The notes under the pieces were generated by a model. That model made no database searches, was not told the DNA's origin, and saw only the letters and a program-made list of their open reading frames with translations. Shown one piece after another: positions 1-5,338 of a stretch of DNA of 6,233 bases (position 1 is its first letter; each line of letters begins with the position of its first letter). The position numbers and the translations under genes are program-made. This DNA comes from Candidatus Levyibacteriota bacterium (GTDB lineage Bacteria; Patescibacteriota; Microgenomatia; Levybacterales; UBA12049): assembly GCA_016182225.1 (NCBI GenBank), contig JACOXV010000006.1, positions 2,353 to 8,585 of the forward strand. Reading direction: 5' to 3'.

Positions 1-1
1 A

Positions 2-946
2 TATCAATATTTAAACCTCGCTAAAGAGATTCTTAAAGATGGTATAAAGCAAACAGATCGTGGGACAGGAGTAGTCACATATAGCGTTTTTGGCGTCCGT
101 CACGAATACGATCTGGAAAAAGGTTTCCCACTTCTAACAACGAAGAAAGTTTATTTAAGAGGAGTTATAGAAGAACTTTATTGGTTTTTTTCGGGACAAA
201 CCAACATAAAATACCTTGTGGATCGAAATGTTCATATTTGGGACGACTACCCATTTAAAATCTTTAAAATTAAAAATAAAAAATCAAATCTTACTAAGGA
301 AGAGTTTATTGAAAAAATTGCTACAGATAAAAACTTTGCTAAAAAATGGGGAGAGCTGCCAAGGATTTATGGAGAGATGTGGAGAAAATGGCCGACGAGA
401 AAAAAGGGAAAAACCATAGATCAGCTTCAGTGGGTGGTTGATGAGTTAAGACAGGATCCAAATGCACACAACGCAATAGTTAATTCATGGAATCCAGAAT
501 ATCTTTACACGATGGCAGAAAAGCAGGATGCTTCGCGCTTCCCAATTTGCCACAACATGTATCAAGTTTCAAACAGACATGGAAAATTGGATTTACTTCT
601 ATACCAAAGGAGTTGTGATTTTTTCCTGGGAGTTCCTTTTAACATCGCAAGCTATGCGCTTTTGACAGTCGTTTTGGCTAAGCTTTTAAAGCTTAAGCCC
701 GGAAAGTTTATACATGTTTATGGAGATATCCATATTTACGAAAATCATATAAATGCAGTGAAAGAGCAATTAAAGAGAAAACCAAGAGATTTCCCTGTGA
801 TTAAAATAAAAGGGAAAATTAATTCTCTTGAAGATTTTAAACCTGAAATGGTGGTTCTTGAAGATTATAATCCGCACCCGCCGATAAAGGCAGAGCTCAC
901 AGTTGCCGGCGGCCTCTATGAAGGAAAAAAGAAAGGAAAAAAATAA
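2..946 (+). CDS. thyA: Thymidylate synthase ThyA (5' end cut by window edge)
   Basis: Makes dTMP from dUMP with methylene-tetrahydrofolate, releasing dihydrofolate; a cytosolic homodimer in this family. The frame is open from base 2, and its first residues (YQYLNLAKEIL) align with residues 3-5 onward of E. coli ThyA, so only about one to three codons are missing. A GTG at 218 in this frame is internal. Visible landmarks: DRGTG near the N-terminus, GFPLLTTK, the VIEELYWF glutamate, IWDDY, IYGEMW, the catalytic Cys in PICHNMYQ (codon 548-550), LYQRSCDFFLGVPFNIASYALL with the uracil-reading Asn, and GDIHIYENH. A Lys-rich segment of about 30 residues after IWDDY matches the longer Lactobacillus casei-type small domain. 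Two oddities: His-Asn (467-472) replaces the usual Arg-Arg before the IVSAWN-like motif, and about 14 residues (GGLYEGKKKGKK) follow the normal end. First gene of the thyA-nudix-HIT-folA operon. The family is certain; the substrate is well supported by the neighbouring folA. Confidence 0.96.
   Translation, partial: YQYLNLAKEILKDGIKQTDRGTGVVTYSVFGVRHEYDLEKGFPLLTTKKVYLRGVIEELYWFFSGQTNIKYLVDRNVHIWDDYPFKIFKIKNKKSNLTKEEFIEKIATDKNFAKKWGELPRIYGEMWRKWPTRKKGKTIDQLQWVVDELRQDPNAHNAIVNSWNPEYLYTMAEKQDASRFPICHNMYQVSNRHGKLDLLLYQRSCDFFLGVPFNIASYALLTVVLAKLLKLKPGKFIHVYGDIHIYENHINAVKEQLKRKPRDFPVIKIKGKINSLEDFKPEMVVLEDYNPHPPIKAELTVAGGLYEGKKKGKK
932..937 (+). promoter_or_regulatory. Ribosome binding site of the Nudix gene
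   Basis: AAAGGA inside the 3' end of thyA lies 10 nt before the ATG at 948. It is the reason for choosing 948. The in-frame ATG at 918 has only GC-rich thyA sequence before it, and the in-frame TTG at 903 would force a larger overlap. The purine-rich stretch also encodes the lysine-rich ThyA tail, so this match could be partly incidental. Confidence 0.5.
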
Positions 947-947
947 A

Positions 948-1418
948 ATGACAGAAGAACAAGTTGATTCACCAGAGATGAAAGAAACTAAAGCTGCCGC
1001 TGCAGTTGCAATTAAAGATGGAAAGGTTCTCTTAGTAAGGGAAGAAGCAGGATCTAGCCATTTGACAGGAATGTTGGGTATTCCTTCTGGAAGACTTGAT
1101 GAAGGAGAAACTGATTTGGACACGGCAGTGAGAGAATTTGGTGAGGAAACTGGTTTAACTGCAAAGAGAGAAGATTTTATGGAGTTTTCCGGAAATATAT
1201 TTCACGCAAGTATTCCTCGTAAGGGCGGACAAGTTGTAAGATTTAAGTGGCATGTGCTTAGGGTTAGAAATTTTTCTGGAGAGTTTGGTGAAACTGCAGA
1301 CAATGTAACTCCAATGTGGGTTGATATTTCAGAATTGGACAGGCTCCAAGACGAAGGAAAATTATTGCCAAATGTTTTTAATGCGGTTCATGCCGCAATG
1401 AAAGCAGATCAAAAATAA
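948..1418 (+). CDS. Nudix hydrolase, substrate unknown
   Basis: A 156-residue protein that should hydrolyse a nucleoside diphosphate linked to another group, using a metal held by the Nudix helix. The box is complete and matches GX5EX7REUXEEXGU exactly: residues 48-70, from GRLDEGE through REFGEETGL. It follows the expected beta strands (AAAAVAIKDGKVLLVREE) and the GIPSG turn. The first 15 residues are charged and probably disordered. The start at 948 is one base after the thyA stop and has an upstream AAAGGA; longer in-frame starts at 918 and 903 exist but lack a better site. Its stop overlaps the next ATG (TAATG). Lying between thyA and folA, a role in nucleotide-pool cleaning, such as dUTP or dCTP hydrolysis feeding dUMP to ThyA, is plausible but is inference only. 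Box sequence alone does not give the substrate. Confidence 0.93.
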   Translation: MTEEQVDSPEMKETKAAAAVAIKDGKVLLVREEAGSSHLTGMLGIPSGRLDEGETDLDTAVREFGEETGLTAKREDFMEFSGNIFHASIPRKGGQVVRFKWHVLRVRNFSGEFGETADNVTPMWVDISELDRLQDEGKLLPNVFNAVHAAMKADQK

Positions 1419-1891
1419 TGTATAACCATGCCCCTAAAGATTACAAGTGTCCTCTTTGTTTAATTGTTAACGGAAAAGATAATCCCGAATTTTTTGCAAA
1501 AGTCGCAGATATATTTTATAAAGACGATTTTTTGACTGCATTTATTGGCGGAAAATGGTGGGAGAAAAATCCTGGCGGGACAATAATTATTCCGAATAAG
1601 CATTTCGAAAACCTTTATGATATAGACGAAGAATATGGTCACAAAATTTTTGATTTCTCAAAGAAGCTCGCAATAGCTCTGAAAAAAGTTTATGGATGTG
1701 ACGGGGTATCCACAAGACAGCATAATGAACTGGCGGGGAATCAGGAGGTTTGGCATTATCATTTTCATGTGATGCCACGCTGGGAAGGAGACGAACTTTA
1801 TAAAAACCACGACAAGAAACGCTGGACAACAGCTGAAGAAAGGAAGCCTTACGTTGAAAAGCTCAGAAAATATTTTGAGGAGAATGAATAA
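1418..1891 (+). CDS. HIT-family protein (histidine triad nucleotide-binding/hydrolase)
   Basis: A 157-residue protein of the HIT superfamily, whose members hydrolyse or transfer nucleotidyl groups (AMP-lysine, Ap4A and similar) through a histidine in the HxHxH motif. The triad is visible as His113, His115 and His117 in HYHFHVMPR, preceded by the usual NELAGNQEVWH segment. Near the N-terminus Cys11 and Cys14 (CPLC) resemble the zinc-binding pair of many bacterial HIT proteins. PNKHFENLYD fits the conserved strand-helix turn before the long helix. Residues after the triad (KKRWTTAEERKPYVEKL) form a charged C-terminal helix. The start codon overlaps the Nudix stop by one base and has no clear ribosome binding site of its own, so it is probably translated by coupling. 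Substrate unknown. Its place in the dTMP operon suggests nucleotide housekeeping, which is an inference. Confidence 0.92.
   Translation: MYNHAPKDYKCPLCLIVNGKDNPEFFAKVADIFYKDDFLTAFIGGKWWEKNPGGTIIIPNKHFENLYDIDEEYGHKIFDFSKKLAIALKKVYGCDGVSTRQHNELAGNQEVWHYHFHVMPRWEGDELYKNHDKKRWTTAEERKPYVEKLRKYFEENE
1877..1882 (+). promoter_or_regulatory. Ribosome binding site of folA
   Basis: GAGGAG lies in the last codons of the HIT gene, 11 nt before the folA ATG at 1894. It is the clearest Shine-Dalgarno match in the window and supports that start. Confidence 0.7.
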
Positions 1892-1893
1892 GC

Positions 1894-2439
1894 ATGGTAA
1901 GTATTATTGCTGCTATTGATAAAAAAAGAGGGATAGGAAAAAATGAAAAAATTCCCTGGCATATCTCAGAAGATTTTAAAAGATTCAAACAAATTACCAT
2001 GGGGCACCCAATAATTATGGGGAGGAGAACTTTTGAATCTATTGGCCAGTCATTACCTGGAAGAACAAATATTGTTATTTCAAGAAATTCAGCAATGTAT
2101 AGTACACTAGTATACTATACAACGCAGATTGTTGCTGTATCTTCTTTGGAGGAGGGGATTAAAATTGCAAGGAAAAGTCCAGGCGGAAAGGAAGAGATTT
2201 TTATAATAGGCGGAGGGCAAATTTATAAAGAAGCCATAGAAAAAGGTTTGGTTGACCGTTTATACTTGACTATCGTTGAAGCCCGCCTCGACTCGCCGCC
2301 CGAGTCTCCGGCGAGGCGGGGTGATTTCGGCGCCGATACTTTTTTCCCGGACTATTCAAGCTTCTCTAAAAAAATCTCTGAAGAAAAAGGCAGAGAAGAG
2401 AATTATAAATACACTTTTCAGATTCTTAACAAGCCCTAA
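1894..2439 (+). CDS. folA: Dihydrofolate reductase FolA with two in-frame palindromic inserts
   Basis: Reduces dihydrofolate to tetrahydrofolate with NADPH, recycling the dihydrofolate made by ThyA in the same operon. Landmarks in order: VSIIAAIDKKRGIGKN, IPWHISEDF with Asp27 at the position of the E. coli catalytic Asp27, PIIMGRRTFESIG, LPGRTNIVISRN, EIFIIGGGQIYKEAI (cofactor glycines), LYLTIVEA, ADTFFPDY and a final YTFQIL strand. At 181 residues it is about 20 longer than the usual 159-165. The excess sits at two loop positions, residues about 68-76 and 131-143, and each coincides with a DNA palindrome described separately. The second insert falls just before the Asp-Thr (148-149) matching E. 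coli D122-T123 in the FG loop, which contacts the Met20 loop. Frame and all catalytic landmarks are intact, so the protein is probably active. The gene starts 2 nt after the HIT stop and ends the operon. Confidence 0.96.
   Translation: MVSIIAAIDKKRGIGKNEKIPWHISEDFKRFKQITMGHPIIMGRRTFESIGQSLPGRTNIVISRNSAMYSTLVYYTTQIVAVSSLEEGIKIARKSPGGKEEIFIIGGGQIYKEAIEKGLVDRLYLTIVEARLDSPPESPARRGDFGADTFFPDYSSFSKKISEEKGREENYKYTFQILNKP
2096..2121 (+). repeat. 26-nt near-perfect AT-rich palindrome inside folA
   Basis: The arms TGTATAGTA (2096-2104) and TACTATACA (2113-2121) are exact reverse complements. The centre ACTAGT (2106-2111) is itself a palindrome. The only unpaired positions are C2105 and A2112, so 12 of 13 pairs match. 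It encodes MYSTLVYYT (residues 68-76) in the loop after the ISRN strand, a place where ordinary DHFRs have about seven fewer residues. The match between extra residues and palindrome suggests an inserted element, but no second copy is visible in the window. Confidence 0.75.
2282..2320 (+). repeat. 39-nt GC-rich palindromic element inserted in frame in folA
   Basis: Outer arms CCCGCCTCG (2282-2290) and CGAGGCGGG (2312-2320) pair perfectly over 9 bp. Inside is a second hairpin, GACTCG (2290-2295) with CGAGTC (2301-2306). An alternative pairing joins CTCGCCG (2292-2298) with CGGCGAG (2309-2315). By count 32 of 39 bases are G or C, in an otherwise AT-rich gene. Its length is exactly 13 codons, and it encodes roughly RLDSPPESPARRG, which is absent from ordinary DHFRs. 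It resembles in style the palindromic elements found within Rickettsia genes, but identity with any named family cannot be judged here. Confidence 0.8.
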
Positions 2440-2443
2440 TTTA

Positions 2444-2472
2444 TTGACAAAATTTCCACGACATAGTACCAT
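2444..2472 (+). promoter_or_regulatory. Candidate sigma-70 promoter immediately before guaB
   Basis: A consensus -35 TTGACA (2444-2449), a 17-nt spacer and TACCAT (2467-2472, four of six matches to TATAAT) lie in the 38-nt gap after folA. The -10 box ends only five bases before the guaB ATG, so transcription would begin at or next to the start codon. If it is functional, guaB is transcribed separately from the folA operon. Confidence 0.5.
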
Positions 2473-2477
2473 GAATC

Positions 2478-3650
2478 ATGGATCCACGAAAAATAATATT
2501 TCCCCAAAGCCTTACCTTTGATGATATCTTACTTCTTCCCGATTATGCAGGTTTTTCTCGTTCTGATATAACTCTAAATACACGTTTGACTAAGAAAATT
2601 TCCCTTTCGCTTCCTCTTGTTTCTGCTCCCATGGATACAGTTACCGAATCAGATCTGGCTATAAAGCTGGCAGAGCTTGGCGGGATTGGGATTATTCATA
2701 GAAATTTAACCGTTAATCAACAGGCTTCGGAGGTAAAAAAAGTTTTGAAAACCCGTTCGGCAAGCTCAGGGCAAGAAGGTTTATTGGTTGGCGCCGCTGT
2801 AGGAGCGGGGACGGGATTTGAAGAAAGAGTTAGGGCATTAGTTAAAGCAGGAGTTAGTGTAATTGTGGTAGATAGCGCTCATGGATATTCAAAACAAGTA
2901 ATTGATGCGACCAAATATATTAAAAAACATTCTCCAAAAACCGAAGTAATTTCCGGAAATATTGCAACGGGAGACGGCGCAAAAGCTTTAATTGAGGCAG
3001 GATCTGATGGTCTTCGTGTCGGAATGGGTCCGGGAGCGATTTGTACCACAAGAGTTATCTCAGGAATGGGCGTTCCACAAGTAACTGCGGTTTTAGATAC
3101 GGTTAGAGTTGCAAAAAAGTTTGGTATTCCTGTGATTGCTGATGGAGGAATAAAATATTCGGGAGATATGGTAAAGGCACTAGCGCTTGGTGCGTCTACA
3201 GTTATGATGGGAAGTTTTTTCGCATCATGCATGGAGTCTCCCGGAGAAAAAGTTGAATTATCACATGATCAAGTTCCGCATAGATTCCAAAGTATTTTTG
3301 AAAAAAACAAAGGAGAATATTTGTTTAAAGCGTATAGAGGAATGGGCTCAATTGCGGCGATGGAAAAAGGAGCAAAAATCAAATCAGAAGGGGAGTTTCA
3401 TGGGAAGAGTTATAAAGAAAGAGTTTTGGTAGCTGAGGGAGTAGAGGGTTTGGTGCCGGTAAAAGGAACTGTGAAGGAAATCGTTGATCAGGCAGTCGGC
3501 GGAATAAAATCCGGGATGTATTATGTAGGAGCAAAAAATCTTTCTGAGCTTTATAAAAAAGCAAAATTTACTAAAATTACACAAGCCTCTCTCACAGAAT
3601 CCCATCCACACAGCGTTTTAATTACAAATCCGGGGGACAACTATCATTAG
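2478..3650 (+). CDS. guaB: IMP dehydrogenase GuaB lacking the CBS (Bateman) domain
   Basis: Oxidises IMP to XMP with NAD+, the first committed step to GMP. At 390 residues it is about 100 short of the usual 480-500. After GIIHRN (residues 71-76) only about 24 residues lead to GLLVGAAVG (101-109), where a pair of CBS domains normally sits. The barrel is otherwise complete: TFDDILLLP, SAPMDTVTE, the VDSAHG strand, GMGPGAICTTR with catalytic Cys189, IADGGIKYSGD, and YRGMGS. The latter part has AEGVEGLVPVKG and ESHPH, typical of IMP dehydrogenase and unlike GMP reductase. The mobile flap reads GKSYKERVLVAEG, so the usual Arg-Tyr dyad (RYFQ) is not recognisable. Position 2478 gives the family N-terminus; an ATG at 2471 is in another frame. 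There is no Shine-Dalgarno site, and a promoter lies just upstream. Its product feeds GuaA downstream. Loss of the CBS pair predicts no adenine-nucleotide regulation through that domain. Confidence 0.93.
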   Translation: MDPRKIIFPQSLTFDDILLLPDYAGFSRSDITLNTRLTKKISLSLPLVSAPMDTVTESDLAIKLAELGGIGIIHRNLTVNQQASEVKKVLKTRSASSGQEGLLVGAAVGAGTGFEERVRALVKAGVSVIVVDSAHGYSKQVIDATKYIKKHSPKTEVISGNIATGDGAKALIEAGSDGLRVGMGPGAICTTRVISGMGVPQVTAVLDTVRVAKKFGIPVIADGGIKYSGDMVKALALGASTVMMGSFFASCMESPGEKVELSHDQVPHRFQSIFEKNKGEYLFKAYRGMGSIAAMEKGAKIKSEGEFHGKSYKERVLVAEGVEGLVPVKGTVKEIVDQAVGGIKSGMYYVGAKNLSELYKKAKFTKITQASLTESHPHSVLITNPGDNYH

Positions 3651-3733
3651 AATATCAAATGTCAAATATCAAATTAGTCAATAAGAATTCAAGCATTGGA
3701 AATTTGAAATTGGTATTTATTTGAAATTAATTT
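3651..3733. repeat. AT-rich imperfect inverted repeat between guaB and guaA
   Basis: The left half has three TCAAAT units at 7-nt spacing (3655, 3662, 3669). The right half has the reverse complement ATTTGA at 3702-3707 and 3719-3724, within two copies of ATTTGAAAT. The whole gap could fold into a long, weak, imperfect hairpin. I see no GC-rich terminator stem and no convincing ribosome binding site for guaA. It may be an intergenic repeat element, a weak terminator or part of the guaA leader; the sequence does not decide. Confidence 0.5.
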
Positions 3734-5251
3734 ATGATTCTTGTTGTAGATTTTGGTTCACAAACAGCCCATTTGATAACTCGCCGGCTAAAAGATTTAG
3801 GAATTGAATCAGAACTTGTAGATCCAGACGACGCTCTTAAGGTTTGTTCGAAAGTCAAACCATCGGGGCTGATTTTTTCCGGAGGTCCTGCATCAGTTTA
3901 TGAAAAAAATGCTCCAATGGTTGATAAAAAAATTTTTAATTTAGGAATTCCAATCCTTGGAATCTGCTACGGATGGCAGCTGATAGCGTATCTTCTTGGA
4001 GGAGAAGTTAATGCCGGAAATAAAGAATACGGCCCGACCACTTTACGAATTTCGGATTTTCATAATTTATTCTATGGTTTGCCATCAGAAACTTCAGTGA
4101 TTGAATCACACGGGGATACTGTTGAGAAAATGCCAGACGGATTTGAAAAATTGGCAGAGACCGAGTCTGTATTTCTTGCCGCAGTTGTAAATAAAGAAAA
4201 AAAATTCTACGGCGTTCAGTTCCATCCGGAAGCACATCATAGCGATCATGGGTCAGAAATGCTGGCAAATTTTGCCACGATAGTTTGTAATTTAGGATTA
4301 CATCCGCAATCGCCAAATGTTGATGAGATGATTTCCGAGATAAAAGAAAAAGTAGGAAATAAAAAAGTAATTGGCGCTTTTTCGGGAGGAACAGATTCTG
4401 CTGTAGCGGGAGTGCTGGTGGCACGGGCAATTGGCAAAAATTTCATCCCGTTTTTTGTGGACTCAGGACTCATGCGGGAAGAAACAATTGCGCGTATTAA
4501 AAATGAATTTCCAAAAACCTTGGGGGTAAAAGTAGAAATAATTCCGGCCCGCGATTTGTTTCTTATAAGGCTTAAAGGAGTTACAGATCCTGAAGAAAAA
4601 AGAAAGAAAATCGGAGCGCTTTATATTGAGTTGTTTGAAAAAGAAATGAAAAAACATAAAGATATTAAGTATTTACTTCAAGGAACTACTTATGCAGATT
4701 TTATTCATTCTCAGGGGAGTAAGAGATCAGCTCATATAAAAAGTCATCATAATGTTGGGGGTTTGCCCAAAAACATGAAGTTAAAGCTTTTGGAACCATT
4801 GCGATATTTTTATACAGATCAGGTTCGGGAAATTGGTTTAAAACTTAAATTACCAAAAGATGTTGTTTTTCAACAGCCTTTTCCAGGACCAGGGCATGCG
4901 GTTCGAATTGTCGGAGAAGTAACAGGGAAAAGATTAGCTCGGCAAGTTGCGGCTGATATGATTGTTGTTTCCGAACTTCGCAAATCCGGCTGGTACAAAA
5001 AAGTTTTTCAGTGTTGGTCCGTAATGAGCGGGACGAATTCCACTGCAGTAAAAGGGGATGGAAGATTTTATGGCGAGGTTGTCGCGGTTCGCATAGTTAA
5101 TTCTAAAGACAGAATGACTGCGGAAATTGCGCGTGTTCCATTTCCAGTTCTTGAAAAAATTGCATCCCGAATTGTAAATGAAGTTCCCAACGTCTCCCGC
5201 GTAGTTTACGATATAACTTCCAAACCCCCAGCGACGATGGAATGGGAGTAG
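3734..5251 (+). CDS. guaA: GMP synthase (glutamine-hydrolysing) GuaA
   Basis: Converts XMP to GMP using ATP and ammonia taken from glutamine; 505 residues, close to the normal 510-525. The N-terminal class I glutamine amidotransferase (about 1-190) begins ILVVDFGSQ and has the triad Cys78 (GICYGWQL), His164 and Glu166 (GVQFHPEAHH). The ATP-pyrophosphatase domain (about 200-385) has the PPi loop FSGGTDSAV at 216-224 and KSHHNVGGLP. The C-terminal dimerisation domain has PFPGPGHAVRI and ends SRVVYDITSKPPATMEWE, the family terminus. Slight departures from common sequence are Trp81 where Met or Leu follows CYG, Thr220 and Ala223 in the PPi loop, and His in place of Leu in PGPGLAVR. All catalytic residues remain. 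The ATG at 3734 puts DFGSQ at the expected place; no good Shine-Dalgarno site precedes it. It lies 83 nt after guaB and completes the IMP-to-GMP route. Confidence 0.97.
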   Translation: MILVVDFGSQTAHLITRRLKDLGIESELVDPDDALKVCSKVKPSGLIFSGGPASVYEKNAPMVDKKIFNLGIPILGICYGWQLIAYLLGGEVNAGNKEYGPTTLRISDFHNLFYGLPSETSVIESHGDTVEKMPDGFEKLAETESVFLAAVVNKEKKFYGVQFHPEAHHSDHGSEMLANFATIVCNLGLHPQSPNVDEMISEIKEKVGNKKVIGAFSGGTDSAVAGVLVARAIGKNFIPFFVDSGLMREETIARIKNEFPKTLGVKVEIIPARDLFLIRLKGVTDPEEKRKKIGALYIELFEKEMKKHKDIKYLLQGTTYADFIHSQGSKRSAHIKSHHNVGGLPKNMKLKLLEPLRYFYTDQVREIGLKLKLPKDVVFQQPFPGPGHAVRIVGEVTGKRLARQVAADMIVVSELRKSGWYKKVFQCWSVMSGTNSTAVKGDGRFYGEVVAVRIVNSKDRMTAEIARVPFPVLEKIASRIVNEVPNVSRVVYDITSKPPATMEWE

Positions 5252-5266
5252 CGCGCCTTTGGCGCG
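5252..5266. other. Small GC-rich hairpin after guaA
   Basis: CGCGCC (5252-5257) and GGCGCG (5261-5266) form a perfect 6-bp stem with a TTT loop, starting one base after the guaA stop. The plus strand continues ATATAAAAT rather than with a T-run, so it is not a classical intrinsic terminator, although it may stall or protect the 3' end. Confidence 0.45.
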
Positions 5267-5338
5267 ATATAAAATATTAAATAGAAAATAGTAAAAATTC
5301 ACAAAGTTAATTTTAAATTTTCAGTTTTCAATAAGGAT
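5267..5338. terminator. AT-rich convergent intergenic region, possible two-way terminator
   Basis: This gap lies between the ends of guaA (plus) and the minus-strand gene. Its left part is A-rich (AAATAGAAAATAGTAAAAATT) on the plus strand and its right part is T-rich (TTAATTTTAAATTTTCAG), giving an imperfect inverted repeat with T-runs on both strands. That suits termination from either direction, but the pairing is imperfect and weak. Assignment is by position and composition only. Confidence 0.3.

Noticed and set aside
218..946. A shorter thyA starting at GTG 218
   Set aside because: The frame is open from base 2 and the upstream residues align with the conserved N-terminal 70 residues of ThyA, so the GTG is internal.
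2..946. ThyA homologue acting as a dCMP or dUMP hydroxymethylase
   Set aside because: The Asn in PFNIASYALL is the uracil-type residue, and the co-transcribed dihydrofolate reductase is needed only if dihydrofolate is produced, as in dTMP synthesis.
903..947. Nudix start at TTG 903 or ATG 918
   Set aside because: Both overlap thyA and lack a ribosome binding site; ATG 948 has AAAGGA upstream and sits directly after the thyA stop.
2276..2521. Small plus-strand open frame across the folA end and guaB start
   Set aside because: It overlaps two well-supported genes in another frame and its product resembles nothing; the ATG at 2471 belongs to it.
2478..3650. GMP reductase GuaC instead of IMP dehydrogenase
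   Set aside because: The short length without CBS domains fits GuaC, but YRGMGS, EGVEGLVPVKG and ESHPH are IMP dehydrogenase-like, and the neighbour is guaA, which uses XMP.
3655..3674. Short CRISPR-like or iteron array of TCAAAT
   Set aside because: The units are 6 nt at 7-nt spacing with no spacers; low-complexity AT-rich repeats explain them better.
4008..4430. Minus-strand open frame within guaA (also 2879-3232 within guaB and 770-1123 over thyA/Nudix)
   Set aside because: Each lies antisense to a clear enzyme gene and has no recognisable motif; these are chance open frames.
5252..5266. Classical intrinsic terminator for guaA
   Set aside because: The stem is GC-rich but no T-run follows on either strand, so only a hairpin is reported.
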